A DNA stretch of 64,000 bases, taken from NCBI GenBank assembly GCA_023436145.1, contig JAEZKP010000023.1:140669-204668 (forward strand), written 5' to 3'. Source of the stretch: Fibrobacterota bacterium (GTDB lineage: Bacteria; Fibrobacterota; Chitinivibrionia; Chitinivibrionales; Chitinispirillaceae). The notes below the pieces were generated by a model. The model was given only the letters and a program-made list of their open reading frames with translations. It had not been told where the DNA came from and did not search any database. Shown piece after piece: positions 18,242-28,543 of this stretch (positions within the stretch are counted from its first letter, which is position 1; the number at the start of each line of letters is the position of its first letter). Made by a program: the position numbers and the translations under genes.

Positions 18242-20136
18242 AAAAATTAAACAACAGTCGTAATCTGGTTAAAGATGCACTTTCAATGCTGGAAATTAGG
18301 CATTTGAGTCTTGGGATTTTCGATCAGAGCCTACCCAGTTTTCCGGAAGAAGAGGTTGGATGGGGATCACCATACAGCGATGGCGGTATCGATTTTTTAT
18401 TATTTGCCCATAACATCGGAATAGATACAATTCAGTTTGGTCCTCAGGGAAAAACCTCCAGAACCGACTTCTCTCCTTACAACAGTACAATTTTCAGCAA
18501 CAATCCACTTAGTCTCTCCTCATCCAGATTATCCAGACAATACCCCTGGCTTTTCACACCCGATGAAGTTATGCTTCTTGCTGAAATGTGTTCAGGTTTC
18601 AGACACCGCGTAAACGGAAGCAGTGCCTGGATGGCAGTAGACCATCTGCTTTCTTCAATTTACAATCGCTATAATAGCCGGGAACACAATGATCTTAAGC
18701 CGAAGCTCAATCTTTTCATGAGTCAAATGAAGGATAATCCGGTAAACTGGTTTGAACGTGATTCATTCTTTGAGGTACTCAGCTCTTTTTACAATAGCGA
18801 CGACTGGAGGCAATGGAATAGTATCGATCAGCATCTGTTTTATCCTCAGAAAGAGAATCCGACTGAGATCAAAAAACGTAAGGAAGAGCTGAAGAAATCC
18901 AATGGATCGGGTTTTGAACTTTATGCCTTAGCTCAGTTTCTGCTTCAGGAGCAACATAAGCAATTTCGGGAAATAACCAGACAGTATGGTATTAAAATCT
19001 ACGGTGATCTTCAGATCGGATTTTCCCATCAGGATGTTTGGGCATGGCGATCCTTGTTTCTGCCTAATTACCTTATGGGAGCTCCTCCCAGCAGAAGTAA
19101 TCCCGAAGGACAACCTTGGGGTTACCCGGTCCTTAATCCGGCACTGTTTTTTTCCCCCGACGGCCAGGCTGGTCCTGCATTGAAACTTGTGGAGGCCAGA
19201 ATAGACAGGATGTTTTCAAGATACGATGGCATCCGAATCGATCATCCCCATGGTTTAGTCTGCCCATGGGTTTACAAAGGTGATTCAGAAGATGTTTTTG
19301 TTGCTGTACAAAATGGTGCCAGACTTTACTCTTCGCCAGAAATAGCAGAACACCCTGTACTTAAAAACTATGCACTGGTCAGACCCGAACAGCTTAATAG
19401 CGATCCCTCATATCCCCGCTATGGTGATAACTGGATACAAAACCTTACTTCTGAACAGATTGACCGTTACGCAACGGTAATCGATGTTATTCTGCAGAGG
19501 GCTGATTCCGCCGGAGCATCCAGATCCGATATTCTTTGTGAAGTACTAAGTACCTGGCCTCTACCTTTGAAAGAAGTCATGCAAAAAAGAGGATTAGGGC
19601 GATTTTGTGTTACCCAGAAAGCTGATCCTGATGATCCTGGCGATATTTACCGTAGAGAGAACACCTCTGCTCAGGACTGGATTATGGTAGGCAACCATGA
19701 CACAAAACCGATATGGCGACTGGCAATCGAAAAGCAAGGAACTCCCTGGTACAAAGCACGTGCATCACTTCTGGCCGCTGAGCTTTCCCGAACAGAAAAG
19801 CAAAAAGAATCTATGTTAAAAGAGATGCTGGAAAATTCAAACAAATTTTGTGAGGCGATGTTTTCTGAGCTGTTTTTGGGCCCTGCTCAGCATGTTTTCA
19901 TTTTCTTTACCGATCTTTTGGGAATTAAGGAAGTCTATAATAAACCCGGAATAATAGATTCTGAGAATTGGAGTATCCGTATTCCTCCTGATTATCATCA
20001 CAGGTATGTTGTACAAAGTAAAAACGGTGAAGCTCTTCACCTTCCCAGATGCCTGGCAAGAGCGCTTAGGGTCCGTTTTCCGGCAAAAGAAGATGCCATT
20101 AACCTGGCATCAAAACTGGATCCACAAGTGGAGTAA
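18238..20136 (+). CDS. malQ: 4-alpha-glucanotransferase-like protein (GH77, MalQ family)
   Basis: This 632-residue enzyme would transfer maltodextrin segments between alpha-1,4-glucans during glycogen or maltose metabolism. Family landmarks are SPYSDGGIDFLLFAHNIGID near the N-terminus, the nucleophile D335 in GIRIDHPHGL, the predicted acid/base E435 in ILCEVLSTWP and the transition-state aspartate D488 in GNHDT. The E435 region differs from the usual AEDLG context, and the NHDT motif replaces THDT. It is therefore a divergent subgroup whose donor specificity may differ. It overlaps the slyD-type gene by four bases. Confidence 0.8.
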   Translation: MKKLNNSRNLVKDALSMLEIRHLSLGIFDQSLPSFPEEEVGWGSPYSDGGIDFLLFAHNIGIDTIQFGPQGKTSRTDFSPYNSTIFSNNPLSLSSSRLSRQYPWLFTPDEVMLLAEMCSGFRHRVNGSSAWMAVDHLLSSIYNRYNSREHNDLKPKLNLFMSQMKDNPVNWFERDSFFEVLSSFYNSDDWRQWNSIDQHLFYPQKENPTEIKKRKEELKKSNGSGFELYALAQFLLQEQHKQFREITRQYGIKIYGDLQIGFSHQDVWAWRSLFLPNYLMGAPPSRSNPEGQPWGYPVLNPALFFSPDGQAGPALKLVEARIDRMFSRYDGIRIDHPHGLVCPWVYKGDSEDVFVAVQNGARLYSSPEIAEHPVLKNYALVRPEQLNSDPSYPRYGDNWIQNLTSEQIDRYATVIDVILQRADSAGASRSDILCEVLSTWPLPLKEVMQKRGLGRFCVTQKADPDDPGDIYRRENTSAQDWIMVGNHDTKPIWRLAIEKQGTPWYKARASLLAAELSRTEKQKESMLKEMLENSNKFCEAMFSELFLGPAQHVFIFFTDLLGIKEVYNKPGIIDSENWSIRIPPDYHHRYVVQSKNGEALHLPRCLARALRVRFPAKEDAINLASKLDPQVE

Positions 20137-20235
20137 ATTTTCCGTATATCCATATTAGCACAAAAGTACAGTCACTGGCATATTTTTAGCAGTCTACCTC
20201 AAGTGAGACTTTTATATCAGAGAAAGGAAAAAGTA

Positions 20236-20685
20236 ATGCATAATGAGCTTTTTAAACAACTTACCCAGGAACATCAACAGGTTAAACAGATAATTTCTAA
20301 AATGCTCAAAGCGCCCCCCGATTCCCGGGAAAGCCTTTTCGAAGAACTGAAAATCAATTTATTACCTCATATGGAAGGAGAGGAGAAAGCGTTATATCCT
20401 GTATTGACAAAAAAACAGGATGCGCATCAACCGGCACTTGAAGCACTCGAAGAACATCATGTGGCTAAAACAGTAATTACCGAAATCCGAAACACCGAGC
20501 CCAATTCTGATACCTGGCTGGCCAAATGCAAGGTTTTAAGTGATCTGCTCAACCACCACATCCAGGAGGAAGAAGAAGAGCTCTTCGAACTCACCAGAAA
20601 AACCATTTCAGAACAAGTTGCTGGAGAGATTTTCAACAACTATCTCAGCCAGAGAAATGATTTCAAGGGAAGATTGGCAGCATAA
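20236..20685 (+). CDS. Hemerythrin HHE-domain protein
   Basis: This four-helix cytoplasmic protein of 149 residues has one histidine-rich site per helix: QEHQQVKQI, LPHMEGEEKALYPVL, LEEHHVAKTVI and LNHHIQEEEEELF. HHE proteins bind a di-iron centre and respond to oxygen, nitric oxide or iron. That would suit an anaerobe meeting oxidative stress, but the precise role is not known. I chose the ATG at 20236, which has AAAGGA upstream, over a longer frame from 20203. Confidence 0.87.
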   Translation: MHNELFKQLTQEHQQVKQIISKMLKAPPDSRESLFEELKINLLPHMEGEEKALYPVLTKKQDAHQPALEALEEHHVAKTVITEIRNTEPNSDTWLAKCKVLSDLLNHHIQEEEEELFELTRKTISEQVAGEIFNNYLSQRNDFKGRLAA

Positions 20686-20718
20686 AACTTTCAAAACGGT
20701 TTTTTTTCGATTCCCCGC

Positions 20719-21198
20719 CTATCCTCGATGTACAATGTATTCCAGAGATGATGGAAGTTGCACGAGTGAAGACTTTAACACTGTGGGAAACAGTTTCTCC
20801 TCTTGCAATCCGGATATCTCCTTCCATTTAAAATGCAGGAGAGTGGTTCCATCTTCCAATACCTCAAACTCACTTCCTTTATTTAACAATTGCTCAGGAC
20901 AGTTAAGCAGAAAATAGAAAGCTATCTCATGCTGCTTTTTATCCGTATAAGAGAAAAAATTCTCCATTATCCACAAAGGCCTGATGATTTGACAATCAAT
21001 ATCCAGTTCCTCTTTCATCTCTCTGATCACCGTTGTGCTGGCACTTTCCAAGAATTCCACCCTTCCCCCAGGCAAGGACCAGTAGGGATTATCCTGAACT
21101 CTATGAAGTAATACTTTTTGCTCATGGATAAATACTGCAACAGAACGGCAATTAAATCTTTTGTCATCTTTCTGGAAAGAAAGCATTTCAGAATTCAT
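20719..21198 (-). CDS. Nudix hydrolase
   Basis: This 159-residue protein has a Nudix box from GGRVEFLE through REMKEELDID, matching G-x5-E-x7-REUxEExGU except that aspartate replaces the last glycine. The SLPGG approach strand and a VLLHRV strand are in place. It should hydrolyse a nucleoside diphosphate derivative, with the substrate unknown. Its GAGGT ribosome site follows directly on the T-run of the dnaK terminator. Any message for it must start inside that hairpin or read through from dnaK. Confidence 0.88.
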   Translation of the reverse strand: MNSEMLSFQKDDKRFNCRSVAVFIHEQKVLLHRVQDNPYWSLPGGRVEFLESASTTVIREMKEELDIDCQIIRPLWIMENFFSYTDKKQHEIAFYFLLNCPEQLLNKGSEFEVLEDGTTLLHFKWKEISGLQEEKLFPTVLKSSLVQLPSSLEYIVHRG

Positions 21199-21208
21199 TT
21201 TTTACCTC

Positions 21209-21241
21209 AAAAAAAAACGGGTGGCCTATATAAGCCACCCC
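21209..21241 (-). terminator. Rho-independent terminator of dnaK
   Basis: On the minus strand a GGGTGGC/GCCACCC stem with an eight-base loop is followed by nine consecutive T. It lies 27 bases after the dnaK stop codon and just before the Nudix ribosome-binding site. Confidence 0.9.
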
Positions 21242-21267
21242 GATACAAATAATAAATCAGATTAAAA

Positions 21268-23193
21268 TCAGTCAACAACTTCAAAATCGGCATCAACAGC
21301 GCCATCGCCTTTTTTATTCTGATCCTGTTTCGGTTCTTTCTGCTGTTGAGGGCCTGCTCCTGCAGCTTCAGCACCAGGTGCAGCTCCCCCTCCCTGCTTA
21401 TAAAGAGCTTCGGCCATGGAATGAGAAGCTTTCATCAAGGAGTCAATACTGGCTTTGATTGCAGCAATATCATCTCCTTTTGCTTTCTCTTTGAGATCAT
21501 TGAGAGCACTGGTTATCTTGCTTTTGTCATCTGCAGGAATTTTGCCCTCGACTTCGCCCAGAGTTTTTTCGGTCTGATAGATAAGCTGGTCGGCCTGATT
21601 TTTCACTTCAACCCGCTCTTTTTCCTCTTTATCTCTGGCTGCATTAGCTTCAGCTTCCTTTACCATTTTCTGAATATCAGATTCAGAGAGGCCGCTGGAA
21701 GATTCGATACGGATCTGCTGTTGCTTTCCTGTCCCCAGATCTTTTGCACTGACATTGAGTATGCCATTAGCATCGATATCAAAGGTAACCTCGATCTGAG
21801 GCATGCCACGAGGAGCAGCAGGAATACCGATGAGGTCAAACTTTCCAAGAAGACGGTTATGAGCAGCCATTTCTCTTTCACCTTGATAGACCATGATAGT
21901 GACAGCAGTCTGATTATCTGCAGCGGTAGAGAAAACCTGGCTTTTCTTGGTAGGAATAGTGGTGTTGCGTTCGATTAGTTTGGTCATTACTCCACCAAGA
22001 GTTTCGATACCAAGGGAAAGCGGAGTAACATCGAGTAAAAGTACATCTTTTACGCTTTGATCACCACTTAGAATTGCACCCTGGATAGCTGCACCAATGG
22101 CAACAACCTCATCGGGGTTCACGCTTTTGTTTGGTGCTTTTCCGAATATTTCCTCAACTTTCCTCTGAACAGCAGGCATTCTGGTTGCTCCCCCAACCAG
22201 AATCACCTCATCAATGTCTTTTGCAGAAAGACGAGCATCGGCCAGAGCCTTTTGGCAAGGTCCTACAGTTCTTTCAACCAAATCAAATGAGAGCTGTTCA
22301 AATTTAGCCCTGGTAATATTCATTTCCAGATGCCTGGGTCCACTGGCGTCGGCGGTTATGAAAGGCAGGTTAACAACTGTCTGCATGGCAGAAGAGAGCT
22401 CGATTTTTGCTTTTTCAGCTGCTTCTTTTAGCCTCTGAAGTGCCATACGGTCATTTCTGAGATCAATGGCATTAGTTTTTTTGAACTCTTCTGCTATGTA
22501 ATCAATCAGAACCTTATCGAAGTCATCCCCTCCCAGGTGGGTATCCCCATTAGTTGATTTTACTTCGAAAACCCCTTCACCTAATTCAAGGATGGAGATA
22601 TCAAAGGTTCCCCCCCCTAAGTCATATACTGCAATTTTCTCGTTGTGTTTCTTCTCCAGTCCGTAAGCCAGAGATGCTGCGGTAGGTTCATTTATGATAC
22701 GCTTGACATCCAGTCCCGCGATTCTACCTGCATCTTTAGTGGCCTGGCGTTGTGCATCATTGAAGTAAGCCGGAACCGTTACGACTGCTTCGGTTACAGT
22801 TTCACCCAGGTAGTCCTCTGCTGCTTTTTTCATGTATTGAAGAATCATGGCGGAGACTTCAGGCGGTGTATAGTCTTTTCCTAAAACATGAACCTTCACC
22901 GGATCTTCAGGACCTCCCACGACATTATAGGGTACCCGTTTCTCTTCTGATTCCACTTCTTTGTGCCTGCGCCCCATGAAACGTTTTATGGAATAGATCG
23001 TATTTTCCGGATTGGTTATTGCTTGTCTTTTTGCTATGGCACCAACCAATCTTTCACCAGTTTTAGTGAATCCAACGATAGAAGGTGTAGTACGACCACC
23101 TTCAGAATTTGCAATTACTACTGGTTTTCCAGCCTCCATAACAGAAACACAGGAGTTGGTGGTTCCCAGGTCTATTCCAATGATTTTGCCCAT
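21268..23193 (-). CDS. dnaK: Molecular chaperone DnaK (Hsp70)
   Basis: Full-length Hsp70 of 641 residues. The ATPase domain starts [48 protein letters not shown] and [12 protein letters not shown] are present, the [14 protein letters not shown] linker is intact, and the C-terminus is DADFEVVD. It folds nascent and stressed proteins with DnaJ and GrpE, neither of which is adjacent here. AGGAGG lies upstream of the ATG. A sigma-70-like promoter lies at 23239-23266. No CIRCE element is visible in the leader, so HrcA control is not supported by this sequence. Confidence 0.98.
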   Translation of the reverse strand: MGKIIGIDLGTTNSCVSVMEAGKPVVIANSEGGRTTPSIVGFTKTGERLVGAIAKRQAITNPENTIYSIKRFMGRRHKEVESEEKRVPYNVVGGPEDPVKVHVLGKDYTPPEVSAMILQYMKKAAEDYLGETVTEAVVTVPAYFNDAQRQATKDAGRIAGLDVKRIINEPTAASLAYGLEKKHNEKIAVYDLGGGTFDISILELGEGVFEVKSTNGDTHLGGDDFDKVLIDYIAEEFKKTNAIDLRNDRMALQRLKEAAEKAKIELSSAMQTVVNLPFITADASGPRHLEMNITRAKFEQLSFDLVERTVGPCQKALADARLSAKDIDEVILVGGATRMPAVQRKVEEIFGKAPNKSVNPDEVVAIGAAIQGAILSGDQSVKDVLLLDVTPLSLGIETLGGVMTKLIERNTTIPTKKSQVFSTAADNQTAVTIMVYQGEREMAAHNRLLGKFDLIGIPAAPRGMPQIEVTFDIDANGILNVSAKDLGTGKQQQIRIESSSGLSESDIQKMVKEAEANAARDKEEKERVEVKNQADQLIYQTEKTLGEVEGKIPADDKSKITSALNDLKEKAKGDDIAAIKASIDSLMKASHSMAEALYKQGGGAAPGAEAAGAGPQQQKEPKQDQNKKGDGAVDADFEVVD

Positions 23194-23556
23194 AAAGGTC
23201 CTCCTAAATTATGAAAATGCATCTATTAGTTTCTGCGCTGTATAAAAGTTAATATAAACCAATCAAATTTCATGCCAGATTTTGTCTTCAAAGACTTTTT
23301 CCTTACTCCCCTATTTGCGTAATTCGTTTTTCAAGAAACAAAAATCTTTAAAACCGGAACTATTCAACATTTCAGGATGGCAGAAACCTAATCAAAGAAT
23401 GCGGAATAAAGTGCTGATGTAAAGCGGAATCAACACCTAATGTAATATCTTATTTGGATGAAAACATCTCAATATGAAGCAGCCGTTCCAAATTGAAACA
23501 CTTATTGAAGTCAGATGCTGCGGTTGATTAGGTGCTGACCGCAGCTCTTAAAACGA
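23194..23556. other. Intergenic region upstream of dnaK
   Basis: This 363-base gap holds the dnaK promoter and ribosome site at its low-coordinate end. A minus-strand CTTGAAA near 23330 recalls a heat-shock -35 element but lacks a matching -10. An eight-base inverted repeat (GCTGCGGT/ACCGCAGC, 23517-23545) follows the esterase gene and could end its transcript weakly. Nothing else is recognised. Confidence 0.5.
23239..23266 (-). promoter_or_regulatory. Candidate sigma-70 promoter of dnaK
   Basis: Minus-strand TTGATT (-35), a 16-base spacer and TATACA (-10) give a leader of about 40 bases to the dnaK ATG. Confidence 0.6.
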
Positions 23557-24681
23557 TCATTGCTTGGCAACGTTGGAATTCATTATCAGTACTGGAGTTG
23601 TAGTATTCTGATTTCTGTGTACAATCAGAGCAGATGAAGTTCTGACCTGCTTTTTGATCAATCTGCCAGACAGGTCAAAGTGCTGATTAGCAAGTGTGTG
23701 GGATACAATCCTATCCGATTTCCAGGGTATTTTTTTCCGGATTGGTGAACCGTTCATGAGCCCATACAGAAAATTGACAGTTGTAATGGGGATAGTTATT
23801 CTGGGTTCTCCCTCCAGGCTGTGGCCAGCGCCCTCAAAGGTGATTAATACACTTGGAATTCCAACAGTCTTTGCTTTTTGGTCGATTATCGAGCTACCAA
23901 ACAGAAGTGTGGTAGAGGGATTATTAAACGCGTACCCTGTGCCATAGGGGACAGTCTGATCATTTGTTCCATGAAAACTGAGTATTGGCGTGTCACCAGC
24001 TTTTATCCATGAGGTATCGGCAATTGCTCCACAGCAGTTAATTATGCAATCAATTTTGCTTGAATACTGCAGATTATCACCCTGATCCAGGTCGCCCAAT
24101 AAAGATACAGCAGCAACCAGCAATTGATTTTGAGACGCTTCAGCCAGGTCAAGATATGCATGATGGAGAAGAGTAATAGCACCGGCAGAATACCCCATGC
24201 CAAAGATGCGGGTAGTATCAATTTTAAATACTTCTGCATTTTTCCGGATGAATCGGACAGCAGCTCTGGAATCCTGAACGGCTCGATAAGTAGCCGCAGG
24301 CAGTTCCGCTTGAAGAGAAGCTGCAAGCAATTTAATTCCAATCCGATAATCTATAGCAAATACAGCATATCCACAGCGGGCTAAATAGCTGCTATAAGTA
24401 GTAATCAGAGTATCTTTTCTGCTTCCGGTAATAAACGAACCGCCATATAATAATACTACTACCGGTCTGGCTAGTGCGGTGTCTCCTTTGGGTTCATAAA
24501 AATCCATGAATAAAGAGTCTGGATTCATCTCATAATCAGGTGCTGTTCTATAGTACAAATCCGCTTTTACTTCAACTGAATCAAAGCAGGCCTCCTTATA
24601 ACGAATTGCTCCGGAAATCTGCGAAATACTGATAAAAATCAATAAACACAAAGGCATGCAAAACTTAAGACCTGGGCACAT
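23557..24681 (-). CDS. Secreted alpha/beta-hydrolase (esterase) with degenerate C-terminal sorting-like domain
   Basis: This 374-residue protein has an N-terminal signal peptide (hydrophobic to about residue 24) and an alpha/beta-hydrolase fold. The oxyanion loop is VVLLYGGSF. The catalytic triad is S165 in GYSAG, D241 in HGTNDQTVP and H287 in GAGHSLEG. The architecture resembles carbohydrate esterases of the BD-FAE/acetyl-xylan esterase type, which would suit a plant-wall degrader, but the substrate is inferred. The last 45 residues (FDLSGRLIKKQ onward) resemble the Por-type sorting domains of the xylanase cluster. It appears to be a single-gene unit. Confidence 0.78.
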   Translation of the reverse strand: MCPGLKFCMPLCLLIFISISQISGAIRYKEACFDSVEVKADLYYRTAPDYEMNPDSLFMDFYEPKGDTALARPVVVLLYGGSFITGSRKDTLITTYSSYLARCGYAVFAIDYRIGIKLLAASLQAELPAATYRAVQDSRAAVRFIRKNAEVFKIDTTRIFGMGYSAGAITLLHHAYLDLAEASQNQLLVAAVSLLGDLDQGDNLQYSSKIDCIINCCGAIADTSWIKAGDTPILSFHGTNDQTVPYGTGYAFNNPSTTLLFGSSIIDQKAKTVGIPSVLITFEGAGHSLEGEPRITIPITTVNFLYGLMNGSPIRKKIPWKSDRIVSHTLANQHFDLSGRLIKKQVRTSSALIVHRNQNTTTPVLIMNSNVAKQ

Positions 24682-24823
24682 AAGACCTCCTGTCCTTACA
24701 CATACTATTAGTTTTTTAAGAAAACGTGGATTGGATACTATTTCAAATCAAAGTAATTATAGGATTAATCTTCTAAATAAAAAAGATTTCAATATCCAGG
24801 AGGGGTTAAAAAAGTATGCAGGT

Positions 24824-26332
24824 TCACCCCAAGGATGGGAATTTCAGTTTGGCATCAATAAGCTCTGGTCTTTTGAAATGAATTATGGAGATAATACCCA
24901 CAAAGAGGAAGCCTGAAGCATACAGCATCAGAAAAGGACTGACCAGAAAATTAGTGAACCCAAGAAACATCTGAAAGCTAGTTAAGCAATAAACTCCTAA
25001 GAGGAGTTCGATAATACAGGTTAAATCTTTAATTGGCCTGTAAGAATTTTTAGATTTGGAACCTTTTTTAGGCGTTCTATGGAAAGGGGAACTCATTTTT
25101 AATAGAGCTTCAATAACTGCTTTTCCATTATTAACAGCCAGCCCCGTCCCAATAAGCATCATAGCAGGAATCAGAAAAATTTGGCGTCTGATTTTATTTC
25201 CAATGTAATATTGAGAGATCATGTACATTGTTGAAGGTCCGCTTGTGGCTAAAATCATACAGAAGACGACCAGCGCAAACCAGTATGGAGAAAGAGACAC
25301 TTTAACAAAGTACAATACCGGCATAGTTAATAGTGCAAGAACCAGCATTAAGGGGTGTACAGAATAGTGGGTGAGATGTAAAACTGCCTGCAATACCTTG
25401 AAAGTGGAAAGTTTTTTCTTTAAGAGCATGGGGATAATTTTCATGGCTGTTTGAATAGAACCCTTGGCCCATCTGAACTGCTGATTTTTGAAAGCATTGA
25501 TATCCTCGGGAATTTCAGCTGGAACTTCCAGTTCAGGAACATATTCGGTTTCCCAATCAGCCAGTTGCATACGATAGGAAAGGTCCATATCTTCAGTCAG
25601 GGTATCATGTTGCCAGCCACCACTAGATTCAATAGCGCTTCTCCTGAAGATACCTGCGGTGCCGTTAAAATTCATAAACAAGCCATTCCAACTTCTGGCA
25701 GCCTGTTCGATCATGAAGTGTCCATCTATTCCCATTGCCTGACCGCGGGTAATCAGGGATGCTTTTTTATTCAGATGAGTCCATCGCCCCTGGACCAGAC
25801 CAAGTTTAGGTCTGTTAACAAAAAAGGCCATTCCTTTTTTTAGAAAATCGGGATTGGGAACGAAATCAGCATCAAAGATAGCCACAAATTCGGCATCTGT
25901 GTAATTCAAACCATTCTGAAGAGCCCCAGCTTTGAATCCTGTCCTGTCAGTTCTCCGTATTACATTGATATTTATACCGGAAGCGCGCAGACGTGAAACT
26001 ACTTCGTTAACATAACCGATTGTCTCATCATTACTGTCGTCCAGCACCTGGATCTCATGGCGGGACCTGGGATAATCTATGGCAGCTGCAGCTTCAATCA
26101 CCCGACAAGCCACAGATTTTTCATTATACATTGGAAGCTGGGTTACCACTTTGGGGTATTTACTCTCATCTGTTACATTATCATAATACTTCATTGCCTG
26201 ACGCTGTATGGAGATCTTAGCCTTTCTTTTTCTAAGAAAAAGATAAGTCAGAATGTAACATTGGATTCCATAAGCCAACAATATTATTGAACACAGAACG
26301 TATAATGTAATAACGATGGATAGTGCTACCAT
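24824..26332 (-). CDS. Processive GT2 beta-glycan synthase (cellulose synthase / CslA-like)
   Basis: This 502-residue inner-membrane enzyme has one N-terminal helix (about 3-25), a cytoplasmic GT2 domain and four or so C-terminal helices. The D,D,D,QxxRW signature is complete: VLDDS (D98), FDADF (154-156), TEDMD (246-248) and QQFRW (284-288). Such enzymes polymerise glucose or mannose into beta-1,4 chains. There is no PilZ domain and no bcsB or bcsC partner nearby, so CslA-like mannan or glucan synthesis fits better than Acs-type cellulose. It could also extend a surface lipid. Confidence 0.8.
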   Translation of the reverse strand: MVALSIVITLYVLCSIILLAYGIQCYILTYLFLRKRKAKISIQRQAMKYYDNVTDESKYPKVVTQLPMYNEKSVACRVIEAAAAIDYPRSRHEIQVLDDSNDETIGYVNEVVSRLRASGININVIRRTDRTGFKAGALQNGLNYTDAEFVAIFDADFVPNPDFLKKGMAFFVNRPKLGLVQGRWTHLNKKASLITRGQAMGIDGHFMIEQAARSWNGLFMNFNGTAGIFRRSAIESSGGWQHDTLTEDMDLSYRMQLADWETEYVPELEVPAEIPEDINAFKNQQFRWAKGSIQTAMKIIPMLLKKKLSTFKVLQAVLHLTHYSVHPLMLVLALLTMPVLYFVKVSLSPYWFALVVFCMILATSGPSTMYMISQYYIGNKIRRQIFLIPAMMLIGTGLAVNNGKAVIEALLKMSSPFHRTPKKGSKSKNSYRPIKDLTCIIELLLGVYCLTSFQMFLGFTNFLVSPFLMLYASGFLFVGIISIIHFKRPELIDAKLKFPSLG

Positions 26333-26408
26333 ATTTATGCCTGCATGTAAGAATTTACGAGGGAATTCTCCATTAGTTTAAGAATGAGATAATATAATTA
26401 TTGCATTT

Positions 26409-28463
26409 TCACACAACAAAAGAATCTTTTTTAAGCTCTGACTCGTGGCTTTGAGGGAAAATCATTTCCAGCTCATTTTGAATCTCCTTGAAAATTTGTA
26501 TATCATTTATAATATCTGCCATTATAAGATCATCCCAACCTGACTGCCTCAAACCCGAGATCTCGCCAGGTCCTCTGTTCTGCAAGTCCAACTCAGCGAT
26601 CTTAAAGCCATTATGGTTTTTACAAAACATGGACAATCGTTTTTCAGCCAACTGGTCAGCTTGCCCGGAGATCATTAAGAAGCAGTAGGATTTTTTATTT
26701 CCTCTTCCAACCCGCCCCCGGAGTTGGTGTAGCTGGGCAAGACCGAACCGGTCTGCGTTTTCAATTACTATTATAGAGGCTTCTGGTACATCGATTCCGA
26801 CTTCAATTACAGATGTGGAAACTAAAAGTTTCACTTTGCCAAGTGAAAACTGTTCCATTACACTCTGTTTCTTCTCATAATCCAGTTTACCGTGAATAAA
26901 GCCGCTAGGTATATCTGCAAAACGGTGCTGGGTCAGGTTAGAAAAGGTGGATGAGATATCTTTGAGAACAGGCTCATCCGATTCATCGGATTCTATCCTG
27001 GGGACCACATAGTAGGCTTGAGTGTTAGAGTTACGTAACTGGCCTGCAATGAAATTTTCCATATCAGCCCTTTTGAAATCAGGTACGATATGGGTAGAAA
27101 CAGGCAACCTGCCTGCAGGAGCTTTATTGATAGTAACTATTTCAAGATCACCATATAGAGTCATGGCAAGGCTTTGGGGTATAGGAGTTGCAGACATTAA
27201 CAGATAGTCGCAGTGAGGATCCTTTTCCTGTAAAGTCAAACGTTGCTGAACACCAAACTTGTGCTGTTCATCGATGACCACCATTGCCAGAGCCTTAAAG
27301 CGGACCACAGGCTGCAGCAGCGCGTGGGTCCCCACTATGAATTGAATTTCACCAGTCGAGAGATCCTTCAGTATTTTCTGTTTTTCGGATGCTTTCATTC
27401 CTCCAAGAATTAATGCAGCTTTAAATCCGATCATCGCTAACCAACAAGAGAGCTGGTTATAGCTCTGACGAGCCAGAACTTCTGTAGGAGTGAGCCAGGC
27501 TACCTGTAGTTTTTCATTGAGGGCAGGCAAACAACTAAAGAAAGCCACCACTGTTTTACCTGATCCCACATCACCTTGTAACAGCCGGTGCATCCGCCGG
27601 GAACTTTTTGCATCTGCAAAGAGTACAGCAATCGACCTTTTCTGATCTTCGGTGAGAGTAAAGGGTAGTTTGCTGGAAAGCCGGGACGGCAGATCGCCAG
27701 GGCTCATAGATCTGCCCGGAAGAGAAAATTTTTTCTTACTGAATTTCAGAATGATTGCGGTTTTATAAAGCTCTTCATACTTTATGCGATCTTTAAACTG
27801 CTCCAGTTTATCCAGGCTGGTTGGGAAATGGATTTCCTTAAGGCACTGACACAGTGGAGGAAAATTTTTTTTAAGTTCGATAGCCTGAGGCAGGACACCC
27901 GGATAATGCTTAAGATTATCAAAAATCCACTTAACCGATTTACTGATCAGCCGCTGTTGAATCCCGGCATCACGCATGGAAACGGTCAATGGGTAAACTG
28001 GAACAAATTTGAGATCCCCGCCTTCATTTCCATCAGTGGTGATTTCCACATAGGGGTGTACCATCTGATAATGGTTATATTTAACTACTTTACCGGTAAT
28101 AAGACATTTAACTTCCGGCTGAAGATTTTTCCTGTATAGATGCCCCCCCTGAAACCACAACAGCTCCATTTCTCCACTGCCATCGTCCACCAGCACTCTC
28201 AGACGGGATTTCCGTCCCGGTTCAAATCTGACTCTTTTAATGGTTGCGTAAATGGTACAGACCTGTCCCAGAAAACTTCCTATAGAAGAAATGGGTTGCA
28301 GTTTAGAGCGGTCAATATATGTTCTGGGAAAGTAGTAAAGTAGATCGCCAATATTCTGGATTGCTGATTCGTTGAATGCTTCCACTCTTTTCGGACCTAG
28401 TCCTCTGACAGCAGAAACAGGTGAAAGAAAATCCAATAAGGCACAGATTGAACGCTTAGTCAT
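26409..28463 (-). CDS. recG: ATP-dependent DNA helicase RecG
   Basis: RecG remodels stalled replication forks and Holliday junctions. The 684-residue protein has the N-terminal wedge/OB domain (GLGPKRVEAF, then an OB strand series ending LITGKVVKY). Walker A is QGDVGSGKTVVA, the box is DEQHKFGVQQR, and LLMSATPIPQSLA and the C-terminal QLRGRVGRG motif follow. Length and motif order are normal. It lies just downstream of rlmH on the same strand, with an 80-base gap. Confidence 0.97.
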   Translation of the reverse strand: MTKRSICALLDFLSPVSAVRGLGPKRVEAFNESAIQNIGDLLYYFPRTYIDRSKLQPISSIGSFLGQVCTIYATIKRVRFEPGRKSRLRVLVDDGSGEMELLWFQGGHLYRKNLQPEVKCLITGKVVKYNHYQMVHPYVEITTDGNEGGDLKFVPVYPLTVSMRDAGIQQRLISKSVKWIFDNLKHYPGVLPQAIELKKNFPPLCQCLKEIHFPTSLDKLEQFKDRIKYEELYKTAIILKFSKKKFSLPGRSMSPGDLPSRLSSKLPFTLTEDQKRSIAVLFADAKSSRRMHRLLQGDVGSGKTVVAFFSCLPALNEKLQVAWLTPTEVLARQSYNQLSCWLAMIGFKAALILGGMKASEKQKILKDLSTGEIQFIVGTHALLQPVVRFKALAMVVIDEQHKFGVQQRLTLQEKDPHCDYLLMSATPIPQSLAMTLYGDLEIVTINKAPAGRLPVSTHIVPDFKRADMENFIAGQLRNSNTQAYYVVPRIESDESDEPVLKDISSTFSNLTQHRFADIPSGFIHGKLDYEKKQSVMEQFSLGKVKLLVSTSVIEVGIDVPEASIIVIENADRFGLAQLHQLRGRVGRGNKKSYCFLMISGQADQLAEKRLSMFCKNHNGFKIAELDLQNRGPGEISGLRQSGWDDLIMADIINDIQIFKEIQNELEMIFPQSHESELKKDSFVV

Positions 28464-28543
28464 GATTAAACCAGTTTAGTATTCCTGCAAAAAAATAGAG
28501 AATGCTGTCTGAAAAAACTTCTTTTCCATAAGGGGCGGTCCCC

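Noticed and set aside
23280..23345. Heat-shock sigma-32 promoter or CIRCE operator for dnaK
   Set aside because: Only a CTTGAAA half is present without a CCCCAT-type -10, and no TTAGCACTC/GAGTGCTAA pair exists.
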